From: Acidimicrobiales bacterium
Lineage (GTDB): Bacteria > Actinomycetota > Acidimicrobiia > Acidimicrobiales > RAAP-2
Length of the DNA stretch: 64,000 nucleotides
Reading direction: 5' to 3'
Assembly: GCA_015478655.1 (NCBI GenBank)
Contig: JADMIJ010000007.1
Span: 1-64,000 of the forward strand
A model generated the notes under the pieces. It had not been told where the DNA came from. It ran no database searches and was given only the letters and a program-made list of their open reading frames with translations. Each line of letters begins with the position of its first letter. Position 1 is the stretch's first letter. Below are positions 18,108 to 27,712 of this stretch, one piece after another. Made by a program: the position numbers and the translations under genes.

Positions 18108-20132
18108 ATGACCACGACCGAGCAGCCCACAGAGGATTCCGCCCTCGAGGAGCGCCAGGGCGCCGCCGAGTCGGATACCCCTCACTGGGGAATGAGTATG
18201 GGCGAGGCCCACCGCCCCCGTCATCTCGTTCGGTCGTTCCTGATCGCCGGCGCCGGCTATCTGGCCGTCTCACTGATTGTCTGGTGGCACGTGTGGACGG
18301 GCCACCCGACGACGGTTACTACCTGCGGATGTGGCGACACCTCCCTGTTCACCTGGTTCCTCGAGTGGCCGGCCTACGCCCTCTCTCACGGGTTGAACCC
18401 GTTGTACAGCACGGCCCTGTTCCATCCGACAGGTGTGAACCTTTTGTCCAACACCGCCGAGGTGGGCATTGGTGTGGTCCTCGTCCCGGTCACCTGGCTA
18501 TTCGGTCCGGTGGCCACGTTGAACGTGGCGCTCACGCTGTCGCCGGTCCTGTCCGCATTGGCAATGTACGTCCTGCTCAGGCGGTGGGTGTCCTGGGCGC
18601 CGGCTGCCTTTGTCGGCGGGCTGCTCTACGGCTTCTCGCCGTTCATTCTCATCGCCCTCACCGATGCCCATCTCATGTTGGCCATGACGCCGATCCCACC
18701 TCTGATCGTGGCGTGCCTCGACGAGCTGCTGGTGCGACAACGCCGCGCGCCGGTCCCGACCGGGGTGCTACTCGGATTTCTCGTCACCGTCCAGTTCTTC
18801 ATCGGCTCCGAGATGTTGGTGCTCACCATCATCGCCGCCGCCATCGGCGTGGCGTTCGTCGTGGCATTCAACATCCGCCGACTCGATGTCATGCGCCGCA
18901 AGACGCGTCACGCGGTCGTCGCCATGGCGTCTGCGGCTGCGACGGGCGGGGTGTTGCTGGCCTACCCGGTGGGGTTCGCGCTGGCCGGCCCGGCCCGTCT
19001 GGCCGGTCCGGTCTGGGGCCCGGCCTCACTGATCAGCTACGGCGGCACCAACCTCAAGGACTATGTGCTGCCCGCCCCGCCGTCGGCGTTGGCAGCGGCG
19101 TTCGGTCACCGTTTCGGTGGCTACCAGGGGCCGATGCTGTCCGGCCAGTACTTCGGAATCGCGCTCTTGGCTGTCCTGGCCACCGGCCTCGTCATCTGGC
19201 GCCACGACCTCCGGCTGTGGCTGTTCGCCGCCGTCGGTGCGGTGTCGGTCTATCTTTCGTTCGGCCTGCAGTTTCATACGTGGACACTGTGGCGGCTCTT
19301 CGTGAGGCTGCCGTTGATGGACAACATCATCCCGAGCCGGTTCCTGCTCTTCTCGTACCTGGCTGCTGCGGTCATGCTCGGACTCATCGTGGACCATGCC
19401 CGCACGGACATTGTCCGATTGGCCCGGTCTCGCTCCGCCGATGGGGCCGGCACACGGTCGCGAAGAATGGGCTCGGTTGCAGGTGTGGTGATCGCCGCCG
19501 TCGCCCTCGTACCCATCGCCTGGTTTGACGCCGGCGGGCTCCCGTTCACGACGCGGGCGGTTGTGTTGCCCCCGTGGTTCCGTGACGTTGCTCCCCACCT
19601 CCCGGAGCACCAGGTGGTCCTGACTCTTCCCTTCCCGGCGCTGCAGCAGGGCCCAATGAGCTGGCAGGCGGTCGACTCCATGTCTTACGCCATGGTCGGC
19701 GGGGGAGGTCCGAACTCCCTCTCCGAGCGAGCCGGCAGGGAGCGCGCTGCTCGCGACTACCTCGGTGCCTTGTCCCTCGGAGCGGGAAACAGTCGCCGAA
19801 TCACCACCTCGGAGGTGGGCTCGATGCGCCAGGCCCTCGGCGGTTGGGGCGTCACCATGGTGGTCGTTGTGGACCCGGTGGGGTTGCCCACCTACGACCA
19901 GGTTCCGCTGGTCCGCACCGCGGTCACGTTGATGACTGCGGCCACCGGCCAGCTCCCAATCCGTCAGGCGCACGCATGGGTGTGGACCGGAGTGCGAACT
20001 GCCGGTCCGCCGGTTCTGGCGTCGACCGGCTGGCTCACCGCCTGCGCCACAGGTCCGTCCAGCGGCCCGGTGACCTCACTGTTCGCCGCGGCCAACTGCG
20101 TCCTGGCCGCACCGGCTGTGCAGGCCCGATGA
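18108..20132 (+). CDS. CxCxD-motif GT-C-like membrane protein (copy 4)
   Basis: A 674-residue family member. Helix 1 (about 45-62) is followed by TTCGCGD (Cys73, Cys75, Asp77), then FLEWPAYALSHGLNPLYS, LFHPTGVNLLSNT, FGPVATLNVALTLSP and RRWVSWAPAAFVGG. The soluble C-terminal part carries PPWFRDVAPHLPEHQ, VGGGGP, GWGVTMVVVVD, and Cys residues in TACATG and NCVLA. Its nearest relative here is the degraded copy at 24541-26004, with which it shares its leader. It sits 6 bases upstream of the next AT3-SGNH gene, so the two are probably cotranscribed. Confidence 0.87.
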   Translation: MTTTEQPTEDSALEERQGAAESDTPHWGMSMGEAHRPRHLVRSFLIAGAGYLAVSLIVWWHVWTGHPTTVTTCGCGDTSLFTWFLEWPAYALSHGLNPLYSTALFHPTGVNLLSNTAEVGIGVVLVPVTWLFGPVATLNVALTLSPVLSALAMYVLLRRWVSWAPAAFVGGLLYGFSPFILIALTDAHLMLAMTPIPPLIVACLDELLVRQRRAPVPTGVLLGFLVTVQFFIGSEMLVLTIIAAAIGVAFVVAFNIRRLDVMRRKTRHAVVAMASAAATGGVLLAYPVGFALAGPARLAGPVWGPASLISYGGTNLKDYVLPAPPSALAAAFGHRFGGYQGPMLSGQYFGIALLAVLATGLVIWRHDLRLWLFAAVGAVSVYLSFGLQFHTWTLWRLFVRLPLMDNIIPSRFLLFSYLAAAVMLGLIVDHARTDIVRLARSRSADGAGTRSRRMGSVAGVVIAAVALVPIAWFDAGGLPFTTRAVVLPPWFRDVAPHLPEHQVVLTLPFPALQQGPMSWQAVDSMSYAMVGGGGPNSLSERAGRERAARDYLGALSLGAGNSRRITTSEVGSMRQALGGWGVTMVVVVDPVGLPTYDQVPLVRTAVTLMTAATGQLPIRQAHAWVWTGVRTAGPPVLASTGWLTACATGPSSGPVTSLFAAANCVLAAPAVQAR

Positions 20133-20138
20133 CCCGGC

Positions 20139-22262
20139 GTGATCAGGCTCGCGAAAGCCAGGGGTGCGCGCATCTCCGGCACCAGAAAGGCTGAAGTGGT
20201 GACCACCCGCTACCCCGGCGTGGCAGCGCTCGTGCGAACCGAGCCGTCGCCTCCTTCGGACTCCTTCTCCGCCCCGCCCACCGAGCAGCGCAGTCCCGGC
20301 CGTGAGACGGGTGGCCTTCGGCGATTCTCGGCCCTGGACGGCATCCGGGCCCTGGCCGTCGCCGCCGTTCTGCTCTACCACGGCGGGATCTCGTGGATGG
20401 GCGGGGGGTTGCTCGGAGTGGATGTCTTCTTCGTCCTCTCGGGCTTCTTGATCACCTCGCTCCTGTGCCGGGAGTTGGAACGGTCCGGGACCGTCCGTCT
20501 GGGCCGATTCTGGGCGCAGCGAGCGCGGCGTTTGTTGCCCGCCCTCATCATCACGCTCCTCGGCGTGGCCGCCTACGCCCTGCTGTTGCGCGACTCGGTC
20601 GACGTGACCGCCATACGCGGTGATGCCGTGTCCACCCTGCTGTACGTGGCGAACTGGCACTTCATCCTCGCCGACCAGGGTTACTTCGTGCAGGCGGCCG
20701 CGCCTTCACCGCTGCTCCATACCTGGTCCCTGGCTGTCGAGGAGCAGTACTACCTGATCTGGCCCCTCGTGGCCCTGTTCGTGGTCCGACGGTGGGGGAT
20801 CCGGGCCCTGGCCGTCACGGCGGCAGCCGGAGCCGTGGCCTCGGCCGTCGTGATGGTGACCCTGCATGCCGGTGGCGTCTCCATCGATCGCCTCTACTAC
20901 GGCACTGACACCCGGGCCCAGGCGCTGCTCGTCGGCTCCTTCCTCGGGGCAGTCGGCACCCACGGCGGATCTGGCTTCACCATCCTGCCCGCCCGTTGGA
21001 GCTCGACCCGTCGCCGCCGATGGCTGTGGACGACTGTCGGCGCGCTCGGTGGCCTCTACCTGGTCTGGGCCTGGCACGCCCTCCAGGGCTCGAATCCGTT
21101 CCTGTACGGTGGCGGCTTCCTGTTGGTGGCGGTGGCGGCCGGGGCGGTGGTAACCGGCTGCGTGACGGTGCAGGATTCGTGGCTCAGCCGCCTTCTGTCC
21201 GTCTCGGCGCTGGTGTTCGTCGGTCGCATTTCGTACGGCCTTTATCTCTATCATTGGCCGTTGTTCCTCGTCATCGACCATGCCCATACGGGCCTGACCG
21301 GTACGGGGCTGCTCGTCGTCCGTCTCGGGGTCACTGTCGCGGTGGCGACGGCGTCCTTCTTCCTGGTTGAGGAGCCGATTCGGCGGGGGATGGCATGGCG
21401 GGGGAGGAGGGGGCGCTGGCTCGTCGGAGGTGTGGCCCTGTTCACCGCGGCCACCGTCATCGCTGCCACCGCGCCTCCGGCGACGGACGCCAACGCCTCG
21501 CAACGTGGGAGCGGGCTCACGGCCTTGCAACGCCGTTCGCTGGTGGCCGCGGGTGCTTTCACCTCCCACCCCGTCCGCTTCATCCTGTTCGGCGACTCGA
21601 TGGCGCTTACCCTCGAGGTCGGGCTCAACGTGGATTCGGTCAGCCGCTACGGAGTGAAGCTGCTGAATGGCGCGTGGTACGGCTGCGAACTCGACAATGT
21701 GGACGTCAACGTGTCGGGTGTTGTCAACCCGGCGACACAAGGCTGCACCGGTTGGCAGTCGTTGTGGCCAAACCTGATGGCACGCTCCCGTCCAAAGGTG
21801 ACCGGGCTGATGCTCGGCCGCTGGGAGGTCACGGATCACCTCTACCAGGGACACTGGGTCCATGTCGGGGACCCAACATGGGACCGGCACCTGACCGCAG
21901 AGCTCAACCAGGCGGTCGGCATCCTCTCAGCGGGCGGGGCCAAGGTGGTGCTGTTTACCATGCCCTATCTCCAACCGCCCACCGAACGGCCCGACGGAAC
22001 CCCCTACTCCGAGAATGACCCCGCCCGCGTCAAGGCATTCAACAGGCTTCTGTACGGCGTCGCCGCCGCCCACAAGGGCACAGTCACACTGATCGACCTC
22101 AACCGACTGGTCGACCCCTTGGGCCGCTACCAGAGGGTCATCGGCGGTGTCACGATACGATGGACGGACGGGATCCATCTGACCCGGGCCGCGGGGGTGT
22201 GGCTCCAGCCTGACATCCTGCCCACCATCGGCGAACTGGGGCTCTCGGCTCGTGCCCCATGA
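20139..22262 (+). CDS. AT3-family membrane acyltransferase with C-terminal SGNH domain (copy 3)
   Basis: A 707-codon AT3-SGNH protein. Landmarks are FSALDGIRALAVAAVLLYHGG, FFVLSGFLITSLL, RARRLLPALI, LLHTWSLAVEEQYYLIW, then an outer SGNH domain with FGDSMALTLEVGL and TDGIHLTRAAG. It begins 6 bases after the CxCxD gene stop with GTG; a later GTG at 20199, preceded by an AAAGG-type site, would trim 20 unconserved residues and may be the true start. It overlaps or abuts a further AT3-SGNH gene, giving a tandem pair probably derived by duplication. Confidence 0.9.
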   Translation: MIRLAKARGARISGTRKAEVVTTRYPGVAALVRTEPSPPSDSFSAPPTEQRSPGRETGGLRRFSALDGIRALAVAAVLLYHGGISWMGGGLLGVDVFFVLSGFLITSLLCRELERSGTVRLGRFWAQRARRLLPALIITLLGVAAYALLLRDSVDVTAIRGDAVSTLLYVANWHFILADQGYFVQAAAPSPLLHTWSLAVEEQYYLIWPLVALFVVRRWGIRALAVTAAAGAVASAVVMVTLHAGGVSIDRLYYGTDTRAQALLVGSFLGAVGTHGGSGFTILPARWSSTRRRRWLWTTVGALGGLYLVWAWHALQGSNPFLYGGGFLLVAVAAGAVVTGCVTVQDSWLSRLLSVSALVFVGRISYGLYLYHWPLFLVIDHAHTGLTGTGLLVVRLGVTVAVATASFFLVEEPIRRGMAWRGRRGRWLVGGVALFTAATVIAATAPPATDANASQRGSGLTALQRRSLVAAGAFTSHPVRFILFGDSMALTLEVGLNVDSVSRYGVKLLNGAWYGCELDNVDVNVSGVVNPATQGCTGWQSLWPNLMARSRPKVTGLMLGRWEVTDHLYQGHWVHVGDPTWDRHLTAELNQAVGILSAGGAKVVLFTMPYLQPPTERPDGTPYSENDPARVKAFNRLLYGVAAAHKGTVTLIDLNRLVDPLGRYQRVIGGVTIRWTDGIHLTRAAGVWLQPDILPTIGELGLSARAP

Positions 22263-24297
22263 GCGAGCGACCGTGAACGACGTCGACCTCCTGGACCCGA
22301 TCACTCAGCCCCGTCTGCCCCCGAGACCGTCGGCGACGGGCAACGAGCGCATCACCGCGCTCGACGGCCTGCGAGCCGTGGCCCTGCTGATCATCATGGG
22401 TTACCACTTCGGCGTCGGGTGGCTGCAGGGCGGGTTCTTCAGCCTGGACATCTTCTATGTGCTCTCGGGGTATCTGATCACCGGGCTCTTGCTTGGTGAG
22501 TACGCCAAGAGGTCGGCCATCAAGCTGTCGGCCTTCTGGCTGCGCCGAGCCCGCCGCCTCCTCCCCGCACTCCTGATCGTGTTGCTCGTCCTGACCTTCT
22601 ACGTGCGGTTCGTGGCCCAGGCAGGGCTCTACCCCGAATTCCGGATGAGCGCTCTCTCCGCCCTGTTCTACTTCTCCAACTGGTGGCAGATTGGCGCCAG
22701 CGGCAACTACTTCACGGCCACCGGCGCCGTCTCGCCCCTCACTCACACATGGTCCCTGGCCGTCGAGGAGCAGTTCTATCTGGTGTGGCCGTTGGTGGTC
22801 TTCGCCGTCCTCCACTTCTCCCGCACGTTCGCCCGGGGCCTCCGGGCGTTGCTGGTGTTGTCGATCGCCGGGGCGGCGGCATCGGCCATCGAAATGATCG
22901 CGCTCTACGGACCGCAGGCCAACATCACCCGCCTCTACTTCGGCACCGACACCCACGCCCAGTCGATCCTGATCGGTGCGGTTCTCGCCTGCGTGATGAC
23001 CATGCTCCAACGGCACCGAGGAGAGATGGGCATGGCACCCCGGGCCCGCTCCTCCCCCTCCCAGATCGGCCTGACCATCGTCGGCTTGGCCGGCATCGCC
23101 GGCACCCTCACACTGACGTACGCGCTGCAGGGGACGGACGCGATCGCCTACCACGGTGCCTTCACCCTCTCGGCGCTGTCAGCGGCCGCCATCATCACTG
23201 CCGCCGTGTGCGTGCGCGGTGGTGTGATGGCCCGGCTCTTGTCGTTGGCCCCCCTGGTCTGGCTGGGCACGATCTCGTATGGCGCCTATCTCTGGCACTA
23301 CCCGGTGTATCTGTTCCTCGACGCCCAGCACACGGGTCTAACGGGCATCGCCCTGTTGGCGGTGCGGTTCGCCCTCACCTTCGTGCTGGCCGCGGCCAGC
23401 TACTACTTGGTCGAGCGACCCGTGATGTACGGCACCTTCTGGCGGTCGCTGAAGGCTGTCGGTCCCGCCACCGTTGCGCTGGTGCTCACCGTTGCCGTGG
23501 TCAGTGCCGGAACCATCGTACCGGCCACCGCGGCGGTGACCGTGAGGAGCACCATGCCGGCCTCCGAGCGCCAGGCCCTGGCCGCCGCCGGTGCGTTCAC
23601 CAACCACCCCGTGCAGCTGCTCATCCTGGGCGACTCGATCGCCTACACCCTGGCGGAAGGCCTCGGGACCCAGAGCGTGCACCGGTTCGGCGTGGGGGTG
23701 CGCAACAAGGCCTCCCTGGGATGCGACCTCGACGATCTGCCGGCCATCACCAATCGGGTGGTCTACCAACCGGTGTCGGACTGCAAATCCTGGCGGACCT
23801 ACTGGGCCAACCTGTTGGCCAAGACCCGTCCCGACGTGGTGGGACTGCTGGTGGGTCGATGGGATATCACGGACCACCTCGATCACGGATCAGTCGTACA
23901 TGTCGGTCAGCCGGCGTGGGACGCCCATCTGGCGGATGAGCTCGACCAGGTGGTCACGGTTCTGTCGTCGACGGGCGCCAAGGTGGTGCTGTTCACCATG
24001 CCCGATCTCTCCCCACCGCCGTCGCCGAACGGCACGACCTACCCGGAGGACTCGCCGGTCCGGGTGTCCGAGTTCAACGCCATCCTGGCCTCGGTGGCAC
24101 AACATCGCAGCAGCGTGGCCACCCTCGTCGACCTCAACGCCCTGCTCGATCCACACGGCCACTTCCAGTCGGTGATCGATGGGGTCACCGTCCGATGGGC
24201 CGATGGCCTCCACATCTCGCTTCCCGGGGGGGAGTGGCTCCAGCCGCTCGTTCTCCCGACTGTGGCCGCATTGGGCCTGCAGGCACGAGCAGGGTAG
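22252..24297 (+). CDS. AT3-family membrane acyltransferase with C-terminal SGNH domain (copy 4)
   Basis: A 681-codon AT3-SGNH protein in tandem with the gene before it. The membrane part has ITALDGLRAVALLIIMGYH, FYVLSGYLITGLLL, RARRLLPALLI and LTHTWSLAVEEQFYLVW. The SGNH domain has LILGDSIAYTLAEGLG and ADGLHISLPGG. The first ATG (22252) overlaps the previous stop by 11 bases; GTG 22273 is the alternative. Its SGNH domain resembles copy 3 most (shared TDH/ITDHL, VHVG, KVVLFTMP segments), consistent with local duplication and then divergence. Confidence 0.9.
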   Translation: MPHERATVNDVDLLDPITQPRLPPRPSATGNERITALDGLRAVALLIIMGYHFGVGWLQGGFFSLDIFYVLSGYLITGLLLGEYAKRSAIKLSAFWLRRARRLLPALLIVLLVLTFYVRFVAQAGLYPEFRMSALSALFYFSNWWQIGASGNYFTATGAVSPLTHTWSLAVEEQFYLVWPLVVFAVLHFSRTFARGLRALLVLSIAGAAASAIEMIALYGPQANITRLYFGTDTHAQSILIGAVLACVMTMLQRHRGEMGMAPRARSSPSQIGLTIVGLAGIAGTLTLTYALQGTDAIAYHGAFTLSALSAAAIITAAVCVRGGVMARLLSLAPLVWLGTISYGAYLWHYPVYLFLDAQHTGLTGIALLAVRFALTFVLAAASYYLVERPVMYGTFWRSLKAVGPATVALVLTVAVVSAGTIVPATAAVTVRSTMPASERQALAAAGAFTNHPVQLLILGDSIAYTLAEGLGTQSVHRFGVGVRNKASLGCDLDDLPAITNRVVYQPVSDCKSWRTYWANLLAKTRPDVVGLLVGRWDITDHLDHGSVVHVGQPAWDAHLADELDQVVTVLSSTGAKVVLFTMPDLSPPPSPNGTTYPEDSPVRVSEFNAILASVAQHRSSVATLVDLNALLDPHGHFQSVIDGVTVRWADGLHISLPGGEWLQPLVLPTVAALGLQARAG

Positions 24298-24399
24298 GGA
24301 GGCAGTGGCCGTTCGTGTCGAATCGATGCACGTGTCCGCCTACCATCCCAATTCTGCTGACCGGACACATCGGGCCGCGGATCAACAGAGTGGGATGGC

Positions 24400-24540
24400 T
24401 AGCATTTCCTTCTTGACCTCAAGAGGAACGTCCCGCCGGTGGCCGGGCGTAGGGGTGAAGGTGCACATGGTGATCGGTCGTCGGGTACGAGGTTTCGTGG
24501 CGACACGTCCGACGCTCCGGCCCACGACCGCCGGTCCGCC
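24400..24540 (+). repeat. Second copy of the 140-base conserved leader
   Basis: Matches 17968-18107 in the same order and at the same distance from the start codon (TAGCAT begins 141 bases before ATG 24541, against 140 bases in the other copy). It marks the pseudogene that follows as a duplicate of the 18108 gene including its upstream region. Conservation of the leader while the coding part decays suggests either recent duplication or selection on the leader. Confidence 0.5.
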
Positions 24541-26004
24541 ATGACGACAACCGAGCGGCGGGAGGCGGGAGGCGTCAGGCAGCGCCGCAGTCCCGTGGTC
24601 ACCGGCGTGCTGCTGGCTCTCCTGGTGTGGGGTGCAGTTCTTCATCGGAACGGAAATGCTGGTGCTCGTGGCCATGGCGGCCGGCATCGGCGTGGTGGTG
24701 ACAGTGGTGTTGAACGTCGGCCGGATCAGGGCCATCGGGCGCAAGGCCGGATATGCCGTCACCGCCATGTTGGCGGCGGCCGTGACTGGCGGGGTGTTGT
24801 TGGCCTATCCGAACTGGTTCGCGTTGGCTGGGCCCGCTCATCTGTCCGGTCCCATCTGGGGAGCGAATTCGATCGTCGCCTTGGGCGGTACCAATCTCAC
24901 GGACTACGTGTTCCCCGTCCCGCCATCGGCGGGGTCAACCACCTTCGCCCATCGCTTCGGGGGCTATCAGGGGCTGGCCCTGTCCCAGCAATACCTCGGG
25001 ATCGGACTGCTGGTCGTGCTGGCAGCCGGCCTCGTCATCTGGCGCCGTGACCTGCGCCTGTGGCTGTTCACCGCTGTGGGAGCCACTTCCGTGCTGCTCT
25101 CCTCCGGTCCGCAGAACCACTGGACACTGTGGAGCGTCGTCGTGAAGCTGCCGCTGATGCAGAGTGTCGTTCCCAGCCGGTTCTTGGTCGTCACCTAAAT
25201 TGTGCGCCGCCGTCATGCTGGGCCTGATCGTCGACCACGTACATCGGTCGGTTGACACTACAGGTCGGTCACCCAAGGGAGAATGGCCGGGTCCACTGAC
25301 ACCGGTCCGGAACGTCGCCGGGGCCGGCCGACCGTCGGAGCAGTCGCCGGGGTCATCGTGTCGCTCATCGCCCTTGTGCCCACGTCTGGTACTACGCAGG
25401 GAGCCTCCCGCTCACCACTCAGCAGGTGGTGCTGCCGAGGTGGTACCGGACGGTGGCTCCCCATCTGACTGGTCGACAGGTCATCCTCGCCTTTCCCGTA
25501 CCCTTCGCCTTCCTTCAGAGCTCCAAGACCTGGCAGGCGGTGGACAGCATGTCCTTCGACCATGTCGGGGGGGTGGTCCCAACTCGATACCGGAACGGGC
25601 CGGAAAGGAACGGGCAGGCCAGACAATCCTCGGGTCCCTCTCCATTGCCAGCAGGGTCAAGGTCACCTCCGAGCAGGTGACGTCGACTCGCCAGGCTCTC
25701 GATGGATGGGGAGTGACCATGGTCGTGGTGCCCGACTCGGCCAGTCTTCCGCTCTACGAAAAGGCTTACACGGTCCGTTCCATCACCGTGCTGATCACCG
25801 CGGCGACCGGCCAGAGGCCGACCCGACAGGCGGGCGCCTGGGTGTGGACCAATGTCGACCGTGCCCGTTCTCTGATCCCAGTGTCGTCGGCGAGGCTGTC
25901 CATTTTGCGGCGCCGGTCCTCAGACTGACTCGGTCGCCTCCCTATCCGCATCGGCCGACTGCGTCCTGGCTTCACCAGCACCCAGGTCCGGGCCGGCGCC
26001 ATGA
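24541..26004 (+). pseudogene. Degraded CxCxD-motif membrane protein gene (copy 6)
   Basis: The first codons (MTTTER) match the start of copy 4. The reading then jumps to RQRRSPVVTGVLLALLV, which corresponds to about residue 210 of copy 4, so roughly 190 codons including the CxCxD loop are deleted. A frameshift near 24627 moves to the frame 24632-25198 (QFFIGTEMLVL through PSRFLVVT). More shifts follow near 25198, 25250, 25390, 25560 and 25920. Recognisable pieces include LCAAVMLGLIVDH, VLPRWYRTVAPHLTG, WQAVDSMSF, GWGVTMVVVPD and a final SADCVLASPAPR ending at TGA 26004. It cannot make a working protein. Confidence 0.85.
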
Positions 26005-26126
26005 GGACAGCGGCACCGGACCGACTCCGGTACTGAGGGAGGCTGTGTACCGTCGCTCGCCGGCCCGCATGCGAGTCGATGGTGGCGTCGATCCGCTCAT
26101 CACGGCCGTGTCCACAGTTCGCGCGC

Positions 26127-27359
26127 TCAGCCGGGGGCCACCGGCTTGGGCTCTTTGGGCAGGCCGAGCACGCGCTCACCGACGATGTTTCGCTGGATCT
26201 CCGCCGTCCCGCCCCAGATCGTCTCCGAACGCGAGAAGAAGAACGAGGCCTGCAGGTCGCTCACCGGGTAGTCGTCGCGGCCACGCTTGAGCCGAGCGTC
26301 CACGGCGTCGGTCGGGTCGCCGGTGAGGATCTGGCCGTCGAGCCCCAGGATGTCCAGGGCCAGCTCCATGGTCTCCTGGTGATGCTCGGACCAGAACATC
26401 TTGTTGCCTGCCCCCAGTGCGTCGGCGTGGTGGGTGCCATTGAGGGAGTCGGTGAGAGCGCGGTAGCCGTTGATCTCCATGATCTTGACGTTGGTCCACG
26501 CCCGGGCCAGGCGCTGGCGGATCAGCGGGTCGGACACCCTCCCGTTCCTCTGGGCCTCGGCGACGATCTGGTCGAGCTCGCGCCGGAAGCGGCGGTACCC
26601 GGTGGTGGCCGACGAGCCCCGTTCGAAGCCCAACGTCGTCATGGCCACCTTCCATCCGTTGTTCACACCTCCGACGACATTCTCCTTGGGGCATCGGGCG
26701 TTGGTGAAGAAGATCTCGTTGAAGTCCGCGCTCCCGTCGACCTGTTCGATCGGCCGGACCTCGATGCCGTCCTGTTTCATCGGCACCAGGAGGTAGGAGA
26801 TGCCCGCGTGCTTGGGAGCGTCAGGATCTGTGCGGGCCAACAAGAAGATGTAATCCGCGAACTGGGCCTGGGTCGTCCACACCTTCTGCCCGTTGATCAC
26901 CCACTCGTCGCCGTCCACTTCGGCCCTCGTCTTGAGCGAGGCCAGGTCGCTGCCGGCGTCCGGTTCGGAGAAGCCCTGGCACCAGGAGATGGTGCCTCTC
27001 AGGATGCCGGGGATGAACTGTTGCTTCTGGTCCTCGGTTGCCCACTGGAGGATGGTCGGTCCGACCAGGGTGTCGCCGAAGAAGTCGGCCCGCAGGGGTG
27101 CTTCGACCCGGGCGAACTCCTCGTTGAGCACCACGGACTCGATCAGGGACAGGCCCTTGCCACCGTACTTCTGGGGCCACGATGCACAGATCCAGCCACC
27201 GTCGTAGAGCCTCTTGACCCAGTCGCGATTGAACGCCTTCTTCCTCTCCTTGGACATCGAGAATCCGGGCGTGCCCCAGCCTTCAGGTAGGTTGTCGATG
27301 AGCCACTGGCGGATCTCGGCTCGGAACTCCTCGGTTTCGGCGGGATACCTCAGGTCCAT
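26127..27359 (-). CDS. Acyl-CoA dehydrogenase
   Basis: A 410-residue FAD-dependent acyl-CoA dehydrogenase that oxidises an acyl-CoA to the 2-enoyl-CoA. It has the full-length N-terminal helical domain (FRAEIRQWL onward), the middle beta domain with SWCQGFSEPDAGSDLASL (~130-147) and WVINGQKVWTT, and the C-terminal helical domain. The actinobacterial FadE-like enzymes used on long-chain or steroid substrates look similar, but substrate cannot be read from the sequence. The catalytic Glu was not assigned. It stands alone between glycan genes. A TAACCT box 6 bases before the ATG indicates a leaderless message. Confidence 0.92.
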   Translation of the reverse strand: MDLRYPAETEEFRAEIRQWLIDNLPEGWGTPGFSMSKERKKAFNRDWVKRLYDGGWICASWPQKYGGKGLSLIESVVLNEEFARVEAPLRADFFGDTLVGPTILQWATEDQKQQFIPGILRGTISWCQGFSEPDAGSDLASLKTRAEVDGDEWVINGQKVWTTQAQFADYIFLLARTDPDAPKHAGISYLLVPMKQDGIEVRPIEQVDGSADFNEIFFTNARCPKENVVGGVNNGWKVAMTTLGFERGSSATTGYRRFRRELDQIVAEAQRNGRVSDPLIRQRLARAWTNVKIMEINGYRALTDSLNGTHHADALGAGNKMFWSEHHQETMELALDILGLDGQILTGDPTDAVDARLKRGRDDYPVSDLQASFFFSRSETIWGGTAEIQRNIVGERVLGLPKEPKPVAPG

Positions 27360-27365
27360 TGCTCG

Positions 27366-27371
27366 AGGTTA
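27366..27371 (-). promoter_or_regulatory. Candidate -10 box (TAACCT), leaderless start
   Basis: TAACCT on the minus strand is separated by exactly 6 bases from ATG 27359 of the acyl-CoA dehydrogenase gene. No ribosome site fits in between. Confidence 0.5.
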
Positions 27372-27712
27372 TCCGTCCGTCGTCCGCATCGGTGAACCCG
27401 TAGGCACGAAAGCCAGCAGGGGCCAAAGGTCCCCATGTTCGTGGGTGAAGGCCCATCCCGGTGGGCAAGACCGGAGCGCGAGCACCGAAAGATGCAAACG
27501 TTCGCCAGCCTCACCAGCGACAACTACCATCGCACGCTGAGTTGCTGGGGGAAGGGCGTCGAGCAGGACCATGCCGACAACGAGAGACCTGACCCCTTGG
27601 GGTTTGACGCTCCCAAGGCTAGGCAGTAAGACCGGCCAAACGAGTCAGTGCTGAAGGAGCGCCCACTTCTTCGGCAATGCCCAATCACATTCCTGACCAG
27701 TAGGCCGAGCCC
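27372..27712. other. Intergenic interval without recognisable gene
   Basis: These ~340 bases lie between two divergent genes. I see no conserved coding frame, repeat or tRNA. A small inverted repeat ACCCCTTGGGGT near 27590 has no T-run after it. The base composition is a little less GC-rich than the neighbourhood. TAGGCC stands 6 bases before the TTG start of the next gene, an imperfect fit to the leaderless pattern. Confidence 0.4.

Noticed and set aside
27435-27629. Small open frame in the gap between the acyl-CoA dehydrogenase and CxCxD copy 5
   Set aside because: No ribosome site, -10 spacing or recognisable composition supports it.
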